A stretch of DNA of 64,000 nucleotides from Acinetobacter calcoaceticus (GCF_004345325.1 NZ_SLVJ01000023.1:1-64000), one strand, 5' to 3'. Counted from the stretch's first letter, positions 47,397 to 56,195 are shown. Translations and numbers: made by a program. The notes: a model not told the origin generated them from the letters alone.

Positions 47397-48128
47397 CTAA
47401 AACTGAATACAGTCCTCGAATGGCACAGTATCGGGTAGATTTTTAAACCACCAAAAATATACACCATTAGTTTTAGGAATTACTTTTTGCTCAATAATCT
47501 CTCTACGTGAATAAATCTGCTGTGGATAATATTCAAATGAATGACTGGATCTTTTCCAAATGAGATTCAACCACTCTTCATGACGATCAGGCCGTTGATC
47601 GACACTAATCCATTGCTGTAATAACACGGCCTGAGCATGCTGTTTTAATAGCGCGTTTGCCTGTGCTTCATTTAAATCAGTAAAATGTCGGCCTTCTATT
47701 TCACGATCCTGCTGACCATATTTAAAAGACATGTAGCAAACACCATTCGGCTTTAAGGCGGTTAATATTCGTCCCAGCACGTCTGTTAATCGGTCTCTGT
47801 CACAATGCAGCAACGACGCACAGGCCCAGATTCCATCATAGGATTCAGTCTCATTGAGGTCATAAAAACTTGCAACAGCAACATCTACACCGCTTAATGC
47901 TCTTGCTCGCGCAACCAATTCTTCAGCATAATCAATAGCTGCAACATGATGACCTTGGTTTTTAAAATAAAGTGTATCCCGACCTGAGCCACAACCTAGA
48001 TCTAATATTTTTGCATGTTGTGGTAAATAACCTAGAAACGCTGCATACAAAGATCCCATATCGACATGGGCGGTATTTTCATAAAATAAATCTGCATTAT
48101 TATTATAATATTTAAGTGTCGTATTCAT
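47397..48128 (-). CDS. SAM methyltransferase fused to the GIY half of a GIY-YIG domain
   Basis: 243 residues. Class I SAM-dependent methyltransferase at 1-205: motif I ILDLGCGSGRD (41-51), HVAAIDYAEELV, and GIWACASLLHC as the motif IV-like region, similar to small-molecule (TehB-like) methyltransferases rather than DNA-base methylases (no NPPF/DPPY motif). From about 206 the sequence changes to YYPQQIYSRREIIEQKV and PKTNGVYFWWF, the start of a GIY-YIG nuclease, and then ends at TAG in EDCIQF. With read-through the protein would be 390 codons, methyltransferase plus full nuclease. A nonsense mutation or sequencing error is the simplest explanation. Most annotators would call only a methyltransferase here. 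Confidence 0.78.
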   Translation of the reverse strand: MNTTLKYYNNNADLFYENTAHVDMGSLYAAFLGYLPQHAKILDLGCGSGRDTLYFKNQGHHVAAIDYAEELVARARALSGVDVAVASFYDLNETESYDGIWACASLLHCDRDRLTDVLGRILTALKPNGVCYMSFKYGQQDREIEGRHFTDLNEAQANALLKQHAQAVLLQQWISVDQRPDRHEEWLNLIWKRSSHSFEYYPQQIYSRREIIEQKVIPKTNGVYFWWFKNLPDTVPFEDCIQF

Positions 48129-48219
48129 GATACTTCTCCATTAATGGAGTAACTGTATCTGACTACACTTTAAAAATATAGCCTTACAAATGTTTATACC
48201 CAAACTTTAGAATAGCGAT

Positions 48220-49164
48220 TTATTCCAATGGCTGCTCCGCCATATTCAACTTAATCTTTTCAAAAAATGCCGCCAAGATCATATTGTGTTTTACGCCTTT
48301 TTTGGTCACTGCACAGATGCGGGTACTGTAATGAAATTTCGAGGTGAATAAGGCTTTCATCTGCCCTTCCATGACCCACTTTTTGGCAAAATGATCGGGG
48401 AGAAACCCAAGAAAATTACCCGTTAAGATCAGAAAGGCAATGCCCTCACGATCACTGGCGGTTGCATTACAGTACATGCGTTGATGGAGTTTTAATGCTT
48501 GCGGGGTAATGCTATAGCTCGGCATCACGGTATTAGAGTGGAGTAGATCATCAGGCTTGAGCTGCTCGGCACATGAAAATAAAGGATGATTTTGACCACA
48601 ATATAAGTAGGACTTTTCCTCATAGAGATCGAAATAATTCAATCCCGATAAACGCGTCATCAGTGGAATCGCCCCGACATGCAAGCGGCCATCCATGATT
48701 TTGCATTCGATATCCGAAAGCGTACTCATGCTGATATTGATGTGGACTTCGGAACTTTCCTGACTCAATTGCTGCAAACTTTGCGTGATATAGGAACTGG
48801 GCATGGTGACCAAATTATTAATAATCCCAATATTAAATTCGCCTTTGAGCTTCATCTGGACTTGATTGGCCTTGATTCTAAAGTCTTCGATGGCGGCCAT
48901 GAGCACCTCGACATATTTTAATATTTCCTCGCCTTCTTGAGTCACCGCAAAGCCTGCGCGCCCACGTTGACACAGTCGCATCCCCAGACGATTTTCCAAA
49001 TCTGCCATATGCAAGCTAATCGCAGACCGACTCATGCCCAAAACACTTTCAGCAGCTGTAAAGCTACCACTCTCGCAAACGACCTTGAATATTTTCAATA
49101 ATTTAATATCAAAATCAGCAACTTGATTTAATTTCCCCATTTTCATATAGATAACAAATTCCAT
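48220..49164 (-). CDS. LysR-family regulator of the omega-amino-acid cluster
   Basis: 314 residues. Winged helix-turn-helix at about 15-80 (LLKIFKVVCESGSFTAAESV then GMSRSAISLHMADLENRLG), then the effector-binding domain. It diverges from the aminotransferase gene with 84 bases between, the usual place for a LysR regulator to act. Starts at 49164, 49146 and 49140 are all possible; none has a strong ribosome site. Likely senses beta-alanine or a related omega-amino acid, by context. Confidence 0.88.
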   Translation of the reverse strand: MEFVIYMKMGKLNQVADFDIKLLKIFKVVCESGSFTAAESVLGMSRSAISLHMADLENRLGMRLCQRGRAGFAVTQEGEEILKYVEVLMAAIEDFRIKANQVQMKLKGEFNIGIINNLVTMPSSYITQSLQQLSQESSEVHINISMSTLSDIECKIMDGRLHVGAIPLMTRLSGLNYFDLYEEKSYLYCGQNHPLFSCAEQLKPDDLLHSNTVMPSYSITPQALKLHQRMYCNATASDREGIAFLILTGNFLGFLPDHFAKKWVMEGQMKALFTSKFHYSTRICAVTKKGVKHNMILAAFFEKIKLNMAEQPLE

Positions 49165-49248
49165 ATCTAAAGGTGTATTAGTTTGAATTTATCAAACATA
49201 ACTTGCTGAGTAAACTCAAGCTAAAGTGCATATTTATGGAGCAGACTT

Positions 49249-50580
49249 ATGTCACAACAAAACGGAATTCAGGACTTAAATTATCAAGCACATTGGCTAC
49301 CCTTTTCGGCCAACCGTAACTTTCAGCAAGACCCACGTATTATCGTTGCGGCCAAAGGTGCGATGCTCATCGACCAACATGGCCGTGAAGTCTATGACTC
49401 GCTTTCCGGTCTATGGACTTGTGGTATGGGCCACTGCATCCCGGAGATTACACAGGCAGTGAGTCAGCAATTGGCCACACTCGACTATTCGCCAGCATTT
49501 CAATTTGGTCATCCATTGGCATTTAAATTGGCGGAAAGAATTACCCAGCTCATGCCCGACCCACTTAATCACGTGTTCTTTACCGATTCAGGTTCAGAAT
49601 CCACCGATACTGCCATCAAAATGGCCAAAGCCTATTGGCGCATCCAAGGCAAATCCAGTAAAACCAAAATCATTGGCCGAGCACGTGCCTATCACGGCGT
49701 CAATGTCGGCGGCAGCAGTGTTGGTGGCATCGGTGGTAACCGCAAAATGTTTGGTCAATTGATGGATAGCGACCATATCCCGCATACCCTACAAGCCAAT
49801 ATGGCCTTTACCCGTGGCATGGCAGAACAAGGCGGACTGGATCTCGCCAATGAAATGCTGAAATTAATCGAACTACATGATGCATCCAACATTGCAGCAT
49901 TGATCGTCGAGCCTGTTTCAGGTTCTGCAGGTGCATTGATCCCGCCACAGCATTATCTACCACGACTACGTGAAATCTGTGATCAACATAATATCCTGTT
50001 GATTTTTGATGAAGTCATTACCGGATTCGGCCGTCTAGGTGTCTATTCTGGAGCTGAATATTTTGGTGTAACGCCTGATCTGTTGTGCTTCGCCAAACAA
50101 ATCACCAATGGCGCGATTCCGTTGGGTGGAGTGGTGACCTCAAGTGACATTTACAACACCTTTATGCAACAAGACCTACCGCCACATGCGGTTGAATTTA
50201 CCCATGGCTATACCTATTCGGCGCACCCTGTGGCCTGTGCTGCCGCACTTGCCACTTTAGATGTGATGCATGAGCAAGGCGTTGTACAACAAGCTGCAGC
50301 ATTAAGCGCAGGCTTTGAATCAGCGCTGCATCAGCTCAAAGGTTGCCCACATGTTGTTGATATTCGCAACCTTGGCCTGATTGGTGCAGTACAACTGAGT
50401 CCACGCGATGGCGATGCCAGCATCCGTCCATTTGAAGTCGGCTTACAACTGTGGAAAGCCGGTTTCTATGTGCGCTTTGGTGGCGATACCTTGCAGTTTG
50501 GCCCGATGTTTAACAGCCAGCAGAGCGATCTAGATCGAGTCTTTGATGCAGTGGGCGAGCATTTGCAACGACTAGATTGA
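49249..50580 (+). CDS. Omega-amino acid (beta-alanine) aminotransferase, class III
   Basis: 443 residues, PLP-dependent class III transaminase. The PLP region is FTDSGSESTDTAIKMAKAYW. The Asp holding the PLP ring nitrogen is in LLIFDEVITGFGRLG. The Schiff-base Lys is in CFAKQITNGAIPLGG. The C-terminal RFGGDTLQFGP block has the substrate-carboxylate Arg. GGAG lies seven bases before the ATG. With the downstream semialdehyde dehydrogenase and permease this is a beta-alanine or similar amine catabolic unit: beta-alanine and pyruvate to malonate semialdehyde and alanine. Confidence 0.88.
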   Translation: MSQQNGIQDLNYQAHWLPFSANRNFQQDPRIIVAAKGAMLIDQHGREVYDSLSGLWTCGMGHCIPEITQAVSQQLATLDYSPAFQFGHPLAFKLAERITQLMPDPLNHVFFTDSGSESTDTAIKMAKAYWRIQGKSSKTKIIGRARAYHGVNVGGSSVGGIGGNRKMFGQLMDSDHIPHTLQANMAFTRGMAEQGGLDLANEMLKLIELHDASNIAALIVEPVSGSAGALIPPQHYLPRLREICDQHNILLIFDEVITGFGRLGVYSGAEYFGVTPDLLCFAKQITNGAIPLGGVVTSSDIYNTFMQQDLPPHAVEFTHGYTYSAHPVACAAALATLDVMHEQGVVQQAAALSAGFESALHQLKGCPHVVDIRNLGLIGAVQLSPRDGDASIRPFEVGLQLWKAGFYVRFGGDTLQFGPMFNSQQSDLDRVFDAVGEHLQRLD

Positions 50581-50721
50581 TGCAAACCAATAGATCAAAG
50601 ACGCATCAGGCGCATATCAGGCTCCGATAAGAGACCTATAAGGCTCCTAATAATAGACAGACCAGACAAATATAAGACACATCCTCAATAACGATGAAAT
50701 CACCTAGACAGAGGTATGGAT

Positions 50722-52218
50722 ATGAACATCATTGGTCATTTTATCAATGGACACGTGATCGACGATGCCGCACGAACCCAAGCGGTATACAACCCATCCA
50801 CCGGTGAGGAGGCCAAGCAGGTGGCGCTCGCCAGTGCAGAGACGGTTGAACAGGCCATCAGTATTGCAGCGCAAGCCTTTCCAAGTTGGCGTGACACCCC
50901 TGTGATTAAACGCGCCCGAGTCATGTTTCAATTTAAAGCCTTGTTGGAGCAACATGCCGAGCAAATCTGCGCCTTAATTGGGCAAGAGCATGGCAAAATT
51001 GCCCATGATGCGATGGGCGAGCTACAACGTGGTATTGAAAATGTAGAATATGCCTGTGGTGCGGCCGAATTCCTCAAAGGCGAATATAGTAAAAATGTCG
51101 GCCCAGACATCGACTCATGGAGTGAATTTCAACCCTTGGGTGTGGTGGCAGGCATCACCCCATTTAACTTTCCAGCGATGGTGCCACTGTGGATGTTCCC
51201 CATGGCACTGGTCTGCGGCAATTGCTTTATCTTAAAACCGTCTGAACGCGATCCATCGCCAGCACTGTATATCGCACAACTGTTAAAACAGGCCGGACTT
51301 CCCGATGGGGTCTTTGCTGTGGTCAATGGTGATCGGGTTGCAGTTGATACCTTGCTGCATGATCCACGGATTCAGGCCATCAGTTTTGTAGGTTCGACCC
51401 CTGTGGCCGAATATATTTACCAGACCGCAACGGCAACCGGAAAACGCTGCCAAGCCTTGGGCGGTGCCAAAAACCACGCCATTATTATGCCGGATGCTGA
51501 TCTCGACAATGTGGTCAACTCCTTACTGGGCGCTGCATTTGGCTCCTCAGGTGAGCGCTGTATGGCGCTTTCGGTGGCTGTGGCGGTGGGTGATGAGATT
51601 GCCGATCAAGTGATTGAGAAACTCAGCGCCGAAATTAAAAAACTTAAATTTGGTGCCTACTCAGACGCAAGCAATGACTTCGGCCCAGTAATCACTGCAG
51701 CACACAGGGACAAAGTTGTGGGCTATATCAACAGTGCAGAACAACAAGGCGCCAACATCGTCGTGGATGGTCGACACGCCCAAGTTGCTGGATATGAACA
51801 AGGCTTCTATGTCGGCCCAACTCTGATCGATGCGGTAACTGCGCAGATGACCAGCTATCAAGAGGAAATCTTTGGGCCAGTCTTGCAAATCATGCGTGTC
51901 GCCAATATGCAAGAAGCCATGCAATTGATCAATGATCATGAATATGGCAATGGCACCTGTATCTACACCCGTGATGGCGAGGCCGCACGTTATTTTAGTA
52001 CCCATATCCAAGTGGGTATGGTTGGCATCAACATTCCCCTGCCTGTGCCTGTGGCTTATCACAGTTTCGGGGGTTGGAAACGTTCATTATTTGGTGACCT
52101 CAGTGCTTATGGCCCTGATGGTGCTCGTTTTTATACCCGACGCAAAACCATTACCCAGCGTTGGCCAGCAGCGACGTTACGTGAAGGCAAACAATTTTCA
52201 ATGCCTACATTAAATTAA
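50722..52218 (+). CDS. mmsA: Methylmalonate/malonate-semialdehyde dehydrogenase (CoA-acylating)
   Basis: 498 residues from the ATG at 50722 (AGAGG seven bases before it; an ATG at 50716 is too close to that site). NAD-dependent aldehyde dehydrogenase fold: GVVAGITPFNFPAMVPLWMF, the NAD loop FVGSTPVAEYIY, active-site Cys in SGERCMALSVAVAVG and EIFGPVLQIMR. The motif GAKNHAIIMPDADLD is characteristic of MmsA enzymes, which need CoA and release CO2. Converts malonate semialdehyde to acetyl-CoA, the step after the aminotransferase. C-terminus RWPAATLREGKQFSMP is typical. Confidence 0.93.
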   Translation: MNIIGHFINGHVIDDAARTQAVYNPSTGEEAKQVALASAETVEQAISIAAQAFPSWRDTPVIKRARVMFQFKALLEQHAEQICALIGQEHGKIAHDAMGELQRGIENVEYACGAAEFLKGEYSKNVGPDIDSWSEFQPLGVVAGITPFNFPAMVPLWMFPMALVCGNCFILKPSERDPSPALYIAQLLKQAGLPDGVFAVVNGDRVAVDTLLHDPRIQAISFVGSTPVAEYIYQTATATGKRCQALGGAKNHAIIMPDADLDNVVNSLLGAAFGSSGERCMALSVAVAVGDEIADQVIEKLSAEIKKLKFGAYSDASNDFGPVITAAHRDKVVGYINSAEQQGANIVVDGRHAQVAGYEQGFYVGPTLIDAVTAQMTSYQEEIFGPVLQIMRVANMQEAMQLINDHEYGNGTCIYTRDGEAARYFSTHIQVGMVGINIPLPVPVAYHSFGGWKRSLFGDLSAYGPDGARFYTRRKTITQRWPAATLREGKQFSMPTLN

Positions 52219-52344
52219 AAAAATCAGGGGGAGAGCCAATTAGTTCTTCCCTTTTTTTTCATTTATCGTTCCAATACACCTACTGAAACCGAATACACAT
52301 CTGGAACGAATGAAAAATATGACCTCATTTTTAAAGGATAAAAA

Positions 52345-53730
52345 ATGAATAATCAGAATAATTCGACCCCGAAATTGGGTGAAGGACTCACCAATCGCCA
52401 AATCGTCATGATCAGCATCGGAGGTGTGATCGGTGCAGGTTTATTTATCGGCTCATCAGCTGCAATCGCCAAAGCAGGGCCTGCCGTGGTGCTGTCCTAT
52501 GCCATTACCAGTGTAGTGGTGTTTTTGGTGATGCGCATGTTGGGTGAAATGGCTGTAATGCAACCCGACACCGGTTCATTTTCGACCTATGCCACCAAAG
52601 CCATCGGCCCTTGGGCAGGCTTTACCATCGGTTGGTTATATTGGTGGTTTTGGGTACTGGTGATCCCTGTTGAAGCCATTGCTGGTGCGGAAATCTTACA
52701 TGCATGGTTCCCGATATTACCCGCATGGTTATACGCCCTGCTGTTTGTGGTGATCTTAAGTTTCGCCAACCTCTTTGATGTGAAAAATTTTGGTGTTTTC
52801 GAATTTTGGTTCTCGATGATTAAAGTGGTGGCAATCCTGCTGTTTATCGGGATTTGTAGCCTTGCAGTGTTTGGCTGGTGGCCTTTGGCAGATGTCAGTG
52901 GTATCGCAAACCTCTATCAAAATGGTGGATTTATGCCCTTCGGTATGGGCGGAATCCTAGCGGGTATCTTGATTACCGCCTTTTCATTCTTTGGTGTAGA
53001 AATACTCTCCATCGCTGCGGCTGAGTCCGCCAACCCTGCCGAGAAGATCCGTAAAGCCACCAATCTGGTGATTTATCGCATCATTCTGTTCTTTGTGGTG
53101 TCGATCTTCTTGGCCGTGTCCTTGGTCGACTGGCGCTCTAGCGGATTTAAAGAATTTGGGACCTTCCAATATGTGCTGATGACCTTAAATGTTCCCGGCA
53201 CACGTATGATTATGGATAGCGTGGTCTTTGTCGCAGTTGCCAGTTGTATGAATGCCGCCCTCTATACTGCTTCACGGATGCTATTTTCACTTGGCGCACG
53301 CAAAAGCGCACCGGCAATGGTCACCGAACTCACCCCTAGAGGCGTGCCACGTATCGCGGTACTGCTGTCTTGTGCAGTCGGATTATTCGGGTGTCTGGCC
53401 AATTATTTATTTCCCGGCCAAGTACTGACATTTTTACTCTCGACCACCGGTGCAATTGCCTTGTTAGTGTATTTGGTGATTGCGGTATCACAGTTAAGAT
53501 TGCGCAAACAATGCGAAGCCGAACAGGTGGAGATCCCCTTTAAAATGTGGCTCTTTCCTTGGCTGACCTGGTTGGTAATCCTGACCATTGTTTCGGTACT
53601 GGGTTATATGTTCTTCTCAGCTGATTATCGCTATGAAACGCTGATGTCATTTGGGGTCACCACCATCGTGGTGATCTGTGGTGTCATCGTCACTCGGAAA
53701 AAGTCCTACACGGCAATTAAACAGCTTTAA
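52345..53730 (+). CDS. APC-family amino acid permease (GABA/beta-alanine type)
   Basis: 461 residues with twelve hydrophobic helices. The start reads LTNRQIVMISIGGVIGAGLF with the unwound helix-one Gly motif, then IGSSAAI. The block MLGEMAVMQPDTGSFSTYAT is the amino acid/GABA permease signature. AAGGA lies nine bases before the ATG. As the last gene of the aminotransferase cluster it most likely imports the omega-amino acid. Specificity is inferred from context. Confidence 0.9.
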   Translation: MNNQNNSTPKLGEGLTNRQIVMISIGGVIGAGLFIGSSAAIAKAGPAVVLSYAITSVVVFLVMRMLGEMAVMQPDTGSFSTYATKAIGPWAGFTIGWLYWWFWVLVIPVEAIAGAEILHAWFPILPAWLYALLFVVILSFANLFDVKNFGVFEFWFSMIKVVAILLFIGICSLAVFGWWPLADVSGIANLYQNGGFMPFGMGGILAGILITAFSFFGVEILSIAAAESANPAEKIRKATNLVIYRIILFFVVSIFLAVSLVDWRSSGFKEFGTFQYVLMTLNVPGTRMIMDSVVFVAVASCMNAALYTASRMLFSLGARKSAPAMVTELTPRGVPRIAVLLSCAVGLFGCLANYLFPGQVLTFLLSTTGAIALLVYLVIAVSQLRLRKQCEAEQVEIPFKMWLFPWLTWLVILTIVSVLGYMFFSADYRYETLMSFGVTTIVVICGVIVTRKKSYTAIKQL

Positions 53731-53824
53731 TGTGAGATTTGGCTAAATTTAAATCAGAGCATTGATAAATTTAGTAGAAATTGATTTTATTTTATGCAAT
53801 CAGTCGCTTGATGCTCAAAAAAAC

Positions 53825-53852
53825 TTGACCCGATAATTTCTTGATGTATTAT
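53825..53852 (+). promoter_or_regulatory. Promoter of the second tRNA-Gly gene
   Basis: TTGACC (53825-53830), 16 bases, TATTAT (53847-53852) and the same GGCGGCAT start region as the first copy. Similarity to the first copy runs about 80 bases upstream of the tRNA. Confidence 0.75.
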
Positions 53853-53861
53853 AGGCGGCAT

Positions 53862-53937
53862 GCGGGAATAGCTCAGTTGGTAGAGCATAACCTTGCCAAG
53901 GTTGGGGTCGAGAGTTCGAGTCTCTTTTCCCGCTCCA
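53862..53937 (+). tRNA. tRNA-Gly (anticodon GCC), second copy
   Basis: Identical over all 76 bases to the gene at 44234, with anticodon GCC at 53895-53897 and encoded CCA. Its 3' flank differs completely from the first copy, whereas the flank beyond the partial tRNA at 54631 matches the first copy. Confidence 0.97.
53901..53937. repeat. 37-base direct repeat, left copy (3' end of tRNA-Gly)
   Basis: The last 37 bases of tRNA-Gly copy 2, from the 3' side of the anticodon stem to CCA, recur exactly at 54631-54667 in the same orientation. This is the layout of attL/attR left by site-specific integration into a tRNA 3' end, where the inserted DNA restores the gene. Confidence 0.75.
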
Positions 53938-53942
53938 AATTC

Positions 53943-53976
53943 AAAGAAGCCCTAGTCGAAAGACTAGGGCTTCTTT
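53943..53976 (+). terminator. Strong terminator after tRNA-Gly copy 2
   Basis: A perfect 15-bp stem (AAAGAAGCCCTAGTC with GACTAGGGCTTCTTT) closed by a GAAA tetraloop. It belongs to the segment between the two 37-base repeats and unlike copy 1's terminator has a broken T-run. Confidence 0.85.
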
Positions 53977-54159
53977 CTTATTGACATCTATAAAGTTTTA
54001 ATTTGAGTTCAAATGAACTCCACATCTCATTATCTCTGGTTAATCACTCGCAGATTTTAGCTTGTGACCAAATCGTGCCCTCCACCAATACTAAATCCGA
54101 GAATTTTTTTACCTGACCTAGGTTATAATCTATTTCTTCCCAAATACGATTGATCCAAT

Positions 54160-54396
54160 ATGAACACATCTAATGACCCTTTACACGGCAAAAAACTTGC
54201 TGACATTTTGGATGAGTTGCTAGATTACTATGGTGGCTTTGAAGGCTTGAGTCGTAAAATTGAAATTAGATGTTTTTGCATAGACCCAAGCGTTAAATCA
54301 TCATTGCGATTCTTGCGTACCACACCATGGGCACGTGAAAAAGTAGAAAGCTTATATTTGTACGTCTTACGTCAAAAGGCCAAACAGAAATCGTAG
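54160..54396 (+). CDS. VF530-family (DUF2132) DNA-binding protein
   Basis: 78 residues matching the VF530 family in length and sequence: DPLHGKKLADILDELLDYYG then GLSRKIEIRCFCIDPSVKSS and LRFLRTTPWAREKVESLYLY. Members are small helical, double-stranded-DNA-binding proteins of unknown role. A basic tail KAKQKS follows. A TATAAT lies at 54124-54129 upstream. It is the only gene in the segment bounded by the 37-base tRNA repeats; no integrase or excisionase is present. Confidence 0.85.
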   Translation: MNTSNDPLHGKKLADILDELLDYYGGFEGLSRKIEIRCFCIDPSVKSSLRFLRTTPWAREKVESLYLYVLRQKAKQKS

Positions 54397-54630
54397 CTGT
54401 TAAATGTTAAGATCCTAAAATCATCATAAAAATTTATACCAAATAGTAAACCACCTTTAGATTAAGCATATATATGTTGGTTATTATTGTTGATTACCTC
54501 ATTAAAATCAGTGACCAAAATCCAAGCACTCTACCCTGCCTTAAATTACATAACACAAAATTAAAACACTATATATATGTTATATATAGCATTTATTAAA
54601 ATACTATTCATGTGATTTAGTGCATTTTAT

Positions 54631-54667
54631 GTTGGGGTCGAGAGTTCGAGTCTCTTTTCCCGCTCCA
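54631..54667. repeat. 37-base direct repeat, right copy (tRNA-Gly fragment)
   Basis: An exact copy of the last 37 bases of tRNA-Gly, including T-arm, acceptor 3' strand and CCA, with no 5' part: the upstream sequence is AT-rich and unrelated. The following AATATGAAAAAAGCCTC matches the 3' flank of tRNA-Gly copy 1, so this is the displaced original 3' end. It cannot fold as a tRNA. Confidence 0.88.
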
Positions 54668-54679
54668 AATATGAAAAAA

Positions 54680-54712
54680 GCCTCAGTTGTTTAACACTTG
54701 GGGCTTTTTTTC
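54680..54712 (+). terminator. Displaced terminator after the tRNA fragment
   Basis: GCCTCAGTTG, TTTA and ACACTTGGGGC with seven T resemble the terminator at 44321 with some changes. It probably once terminated tRNA-Gly copy 2. Confidence 0.6.
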
Positions 54713-55018
54713 GTCTTGGCTTTATAGAGCACAAAACTCCCCCCTCTGCTTGAGTTTAAAAAAGCATAACCAAAGCAAAAAAAATGCAGTATATTTCACT
54801 AAATCACTGTAGAAACTACTACAAAATACATTGATCACTGCTGTAAGATTTAGCTGAATGGAATGTAAAGCAAGTTAAACATCTAAGCTTGAGGATGCTT
54901 GACTCCCCACCATTAAATCATGACTTTATGACAATACTGATGATTTAAGCCATCTCACTTAAAGCGCGCCACCCACTTAAGTGAATGCCATAGATGATCC
55001 AGAACCGACGAGTTTTTT
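54713..55018. other. Intergenic region, no gene seen
   Basis: About 300 AT-rich bases between the tRNA fragment and the cysteine desulfurase. No convincing coding frame or repeat. The desulfurase promoter should lie in it. Confidence 0.4.
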
Positions 55019-56182
55019 GTGAAACCATTAATATATTTTGATTATGCTGCAACCACCCCTGCTGACCCAGAGGTGATTGAAAAAATGATGCAATGCCTGA
55101 GCATGGATGGTGTATTTGGCAACCCTGCATCGAAGTCGCATTTTTATGGTTGGTATGCAGGCCAATGGGTCGATCAAGCCCGTCAGCACGTTGCCGATCT
55201 GATCCATGCGCAGCCCAATGAAATCGTTTGGACCTCGGGTGCCACCGAGTCCAACAACTTGGCACTAAAAGGAATTGCACAAAGTGCAGGCTGCACAGAC
55301 AAACATATTATCACCAGCCAGATTGAACATAAGGCCATCTTGGACTCTTGTGCTGAACTGGAACAGCAAGGCTTTGAAGTCACCTATTTACAGCCTGAAC
55401 CACTGACAGGCTTGATCCACCCCGAACAGGTTCGCGCTGCAATCCGCCCCGATACCCTCTTGATCTCGTTGATGATGGTCAATAATGAAATCGGCACCAT
55501 CACCGATATCGCGGCCATTGGTGCAATTGCGCAGCAGCATGGAATTTATTTTCATGTCGATGCCGCACAAGCTGCGGGCAAAACAGAAATTGATGTCAAT
55601 GCCATGCAGATCGACTTACTCAGTCTTTCAGCACACAAGGTCTATGGCCCCAAAGGCATCGGCGCACTCTATGTCCGCGCTCGTCCAGACTTGAAACTCA
55701 AGGCACAGATGCATGGTGGTGGGCATGAGTTTGGCTTCCGTTCAGGTACGTTGGCGACTCATCAAATTGTTGGCATGGGCTGTGCCTTTGCTCTGGCCAA
55801 AACTCGTTTAGCCGCTGAGCAGCAACGCTTATCTGTCTTGCGCAGCAAATTGGTTGAGGGCCTTGCAGCACTCACTGCCATTCATATCAATGGTCATGCC
55901 ACACAGCATGTGGCAAATTATCTCAATGTCAGTTTTGCCGCTGCAGATGCCGCGGACATGATTGCCAAGATTAAACATGTGGCAGCGGTGTCGAGTGGTT
56001 CGGCATGTAATTCCAACTCCAATGCTGCTTCACATGTATTGATGGGGCTGCAACTCGATCCAGCCTTAGCAGCCCATACCGTGCGCTTTAGCTTGGGTAA
56101 ATACAGCACCGCAGAGCAAATCGATCAACTCTTAGCGGCCATCATAAAAGACCAACGCCCGAAATGGATTAGCTTTGATTAA
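55019..56182 (+). CDS. Cysteine desulfurase (NifS/IscS class), stand-alone
   Basis: 387 residues from a GTG start. PLP enzyme that moves sulfur from cysteine to a persulfide. Motifs: IYFDYAATTPADP at the start, HKAILDS with the PLP-stacking His near 104, LMMVNNEIGT near 151-160, the Schiff-base Lys207 in SLSAHKVYGPKG, and the mobile active-site Cys330 in SSGSACNSNSNAASH. The group I insertion around the Cys loop is present. It is not next to iscU/iscA, tusA or a tRNA-thiolation gene, so its sulfur acceptor is unclear. The gene lies just beyond the tRNA-Gly fragment. Confidence 0.92.
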   Translation: MKPLIYFDYAATTPADPEVIEKMMQCLSMDGVFGNPASKSHFYGWYAGQWVDQARQHVADLIHAQPNEIVWTSGATESNNLALKGIAQSAGCTDKHIITSQIEHKAILDSCAELEQQGFEVTYLQPEPLTGLIHPEQVRAAIRPDTLLISLMMVNNEIGTITDIAAIGAIAQQHGIYFHVDAAQAAGKTEIDVNAMQIDLLSLSAHKVYGPKGIGALYVRARPDLKLKAQMHGGGHEFGFRSGTLATHQIVGMGCAFALAKTRLAAEQQRLSVLRSKLVEGLAALTAIHINGHATQHVANYLNVSFAAADAADMIAKIKHVAAVSSGSACNSNSNAASHVLMGLQLDPALAAHTVRFSLGKYSTAEQIDQLLAAIIKDQRPKWISFD

Positions 56183-56195
56183 GGCAGTCGTCATG

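Noticed and set aside
44310..54630. The whole 10 kb between tRNA-Gly copies as one integrated island
   Set aside because: No integrase, transposase or phage gene is present and the beta-alanine cluster looks ordinary chromosomal; the full-length duplication with promoter fits segmental duplication better than integration.
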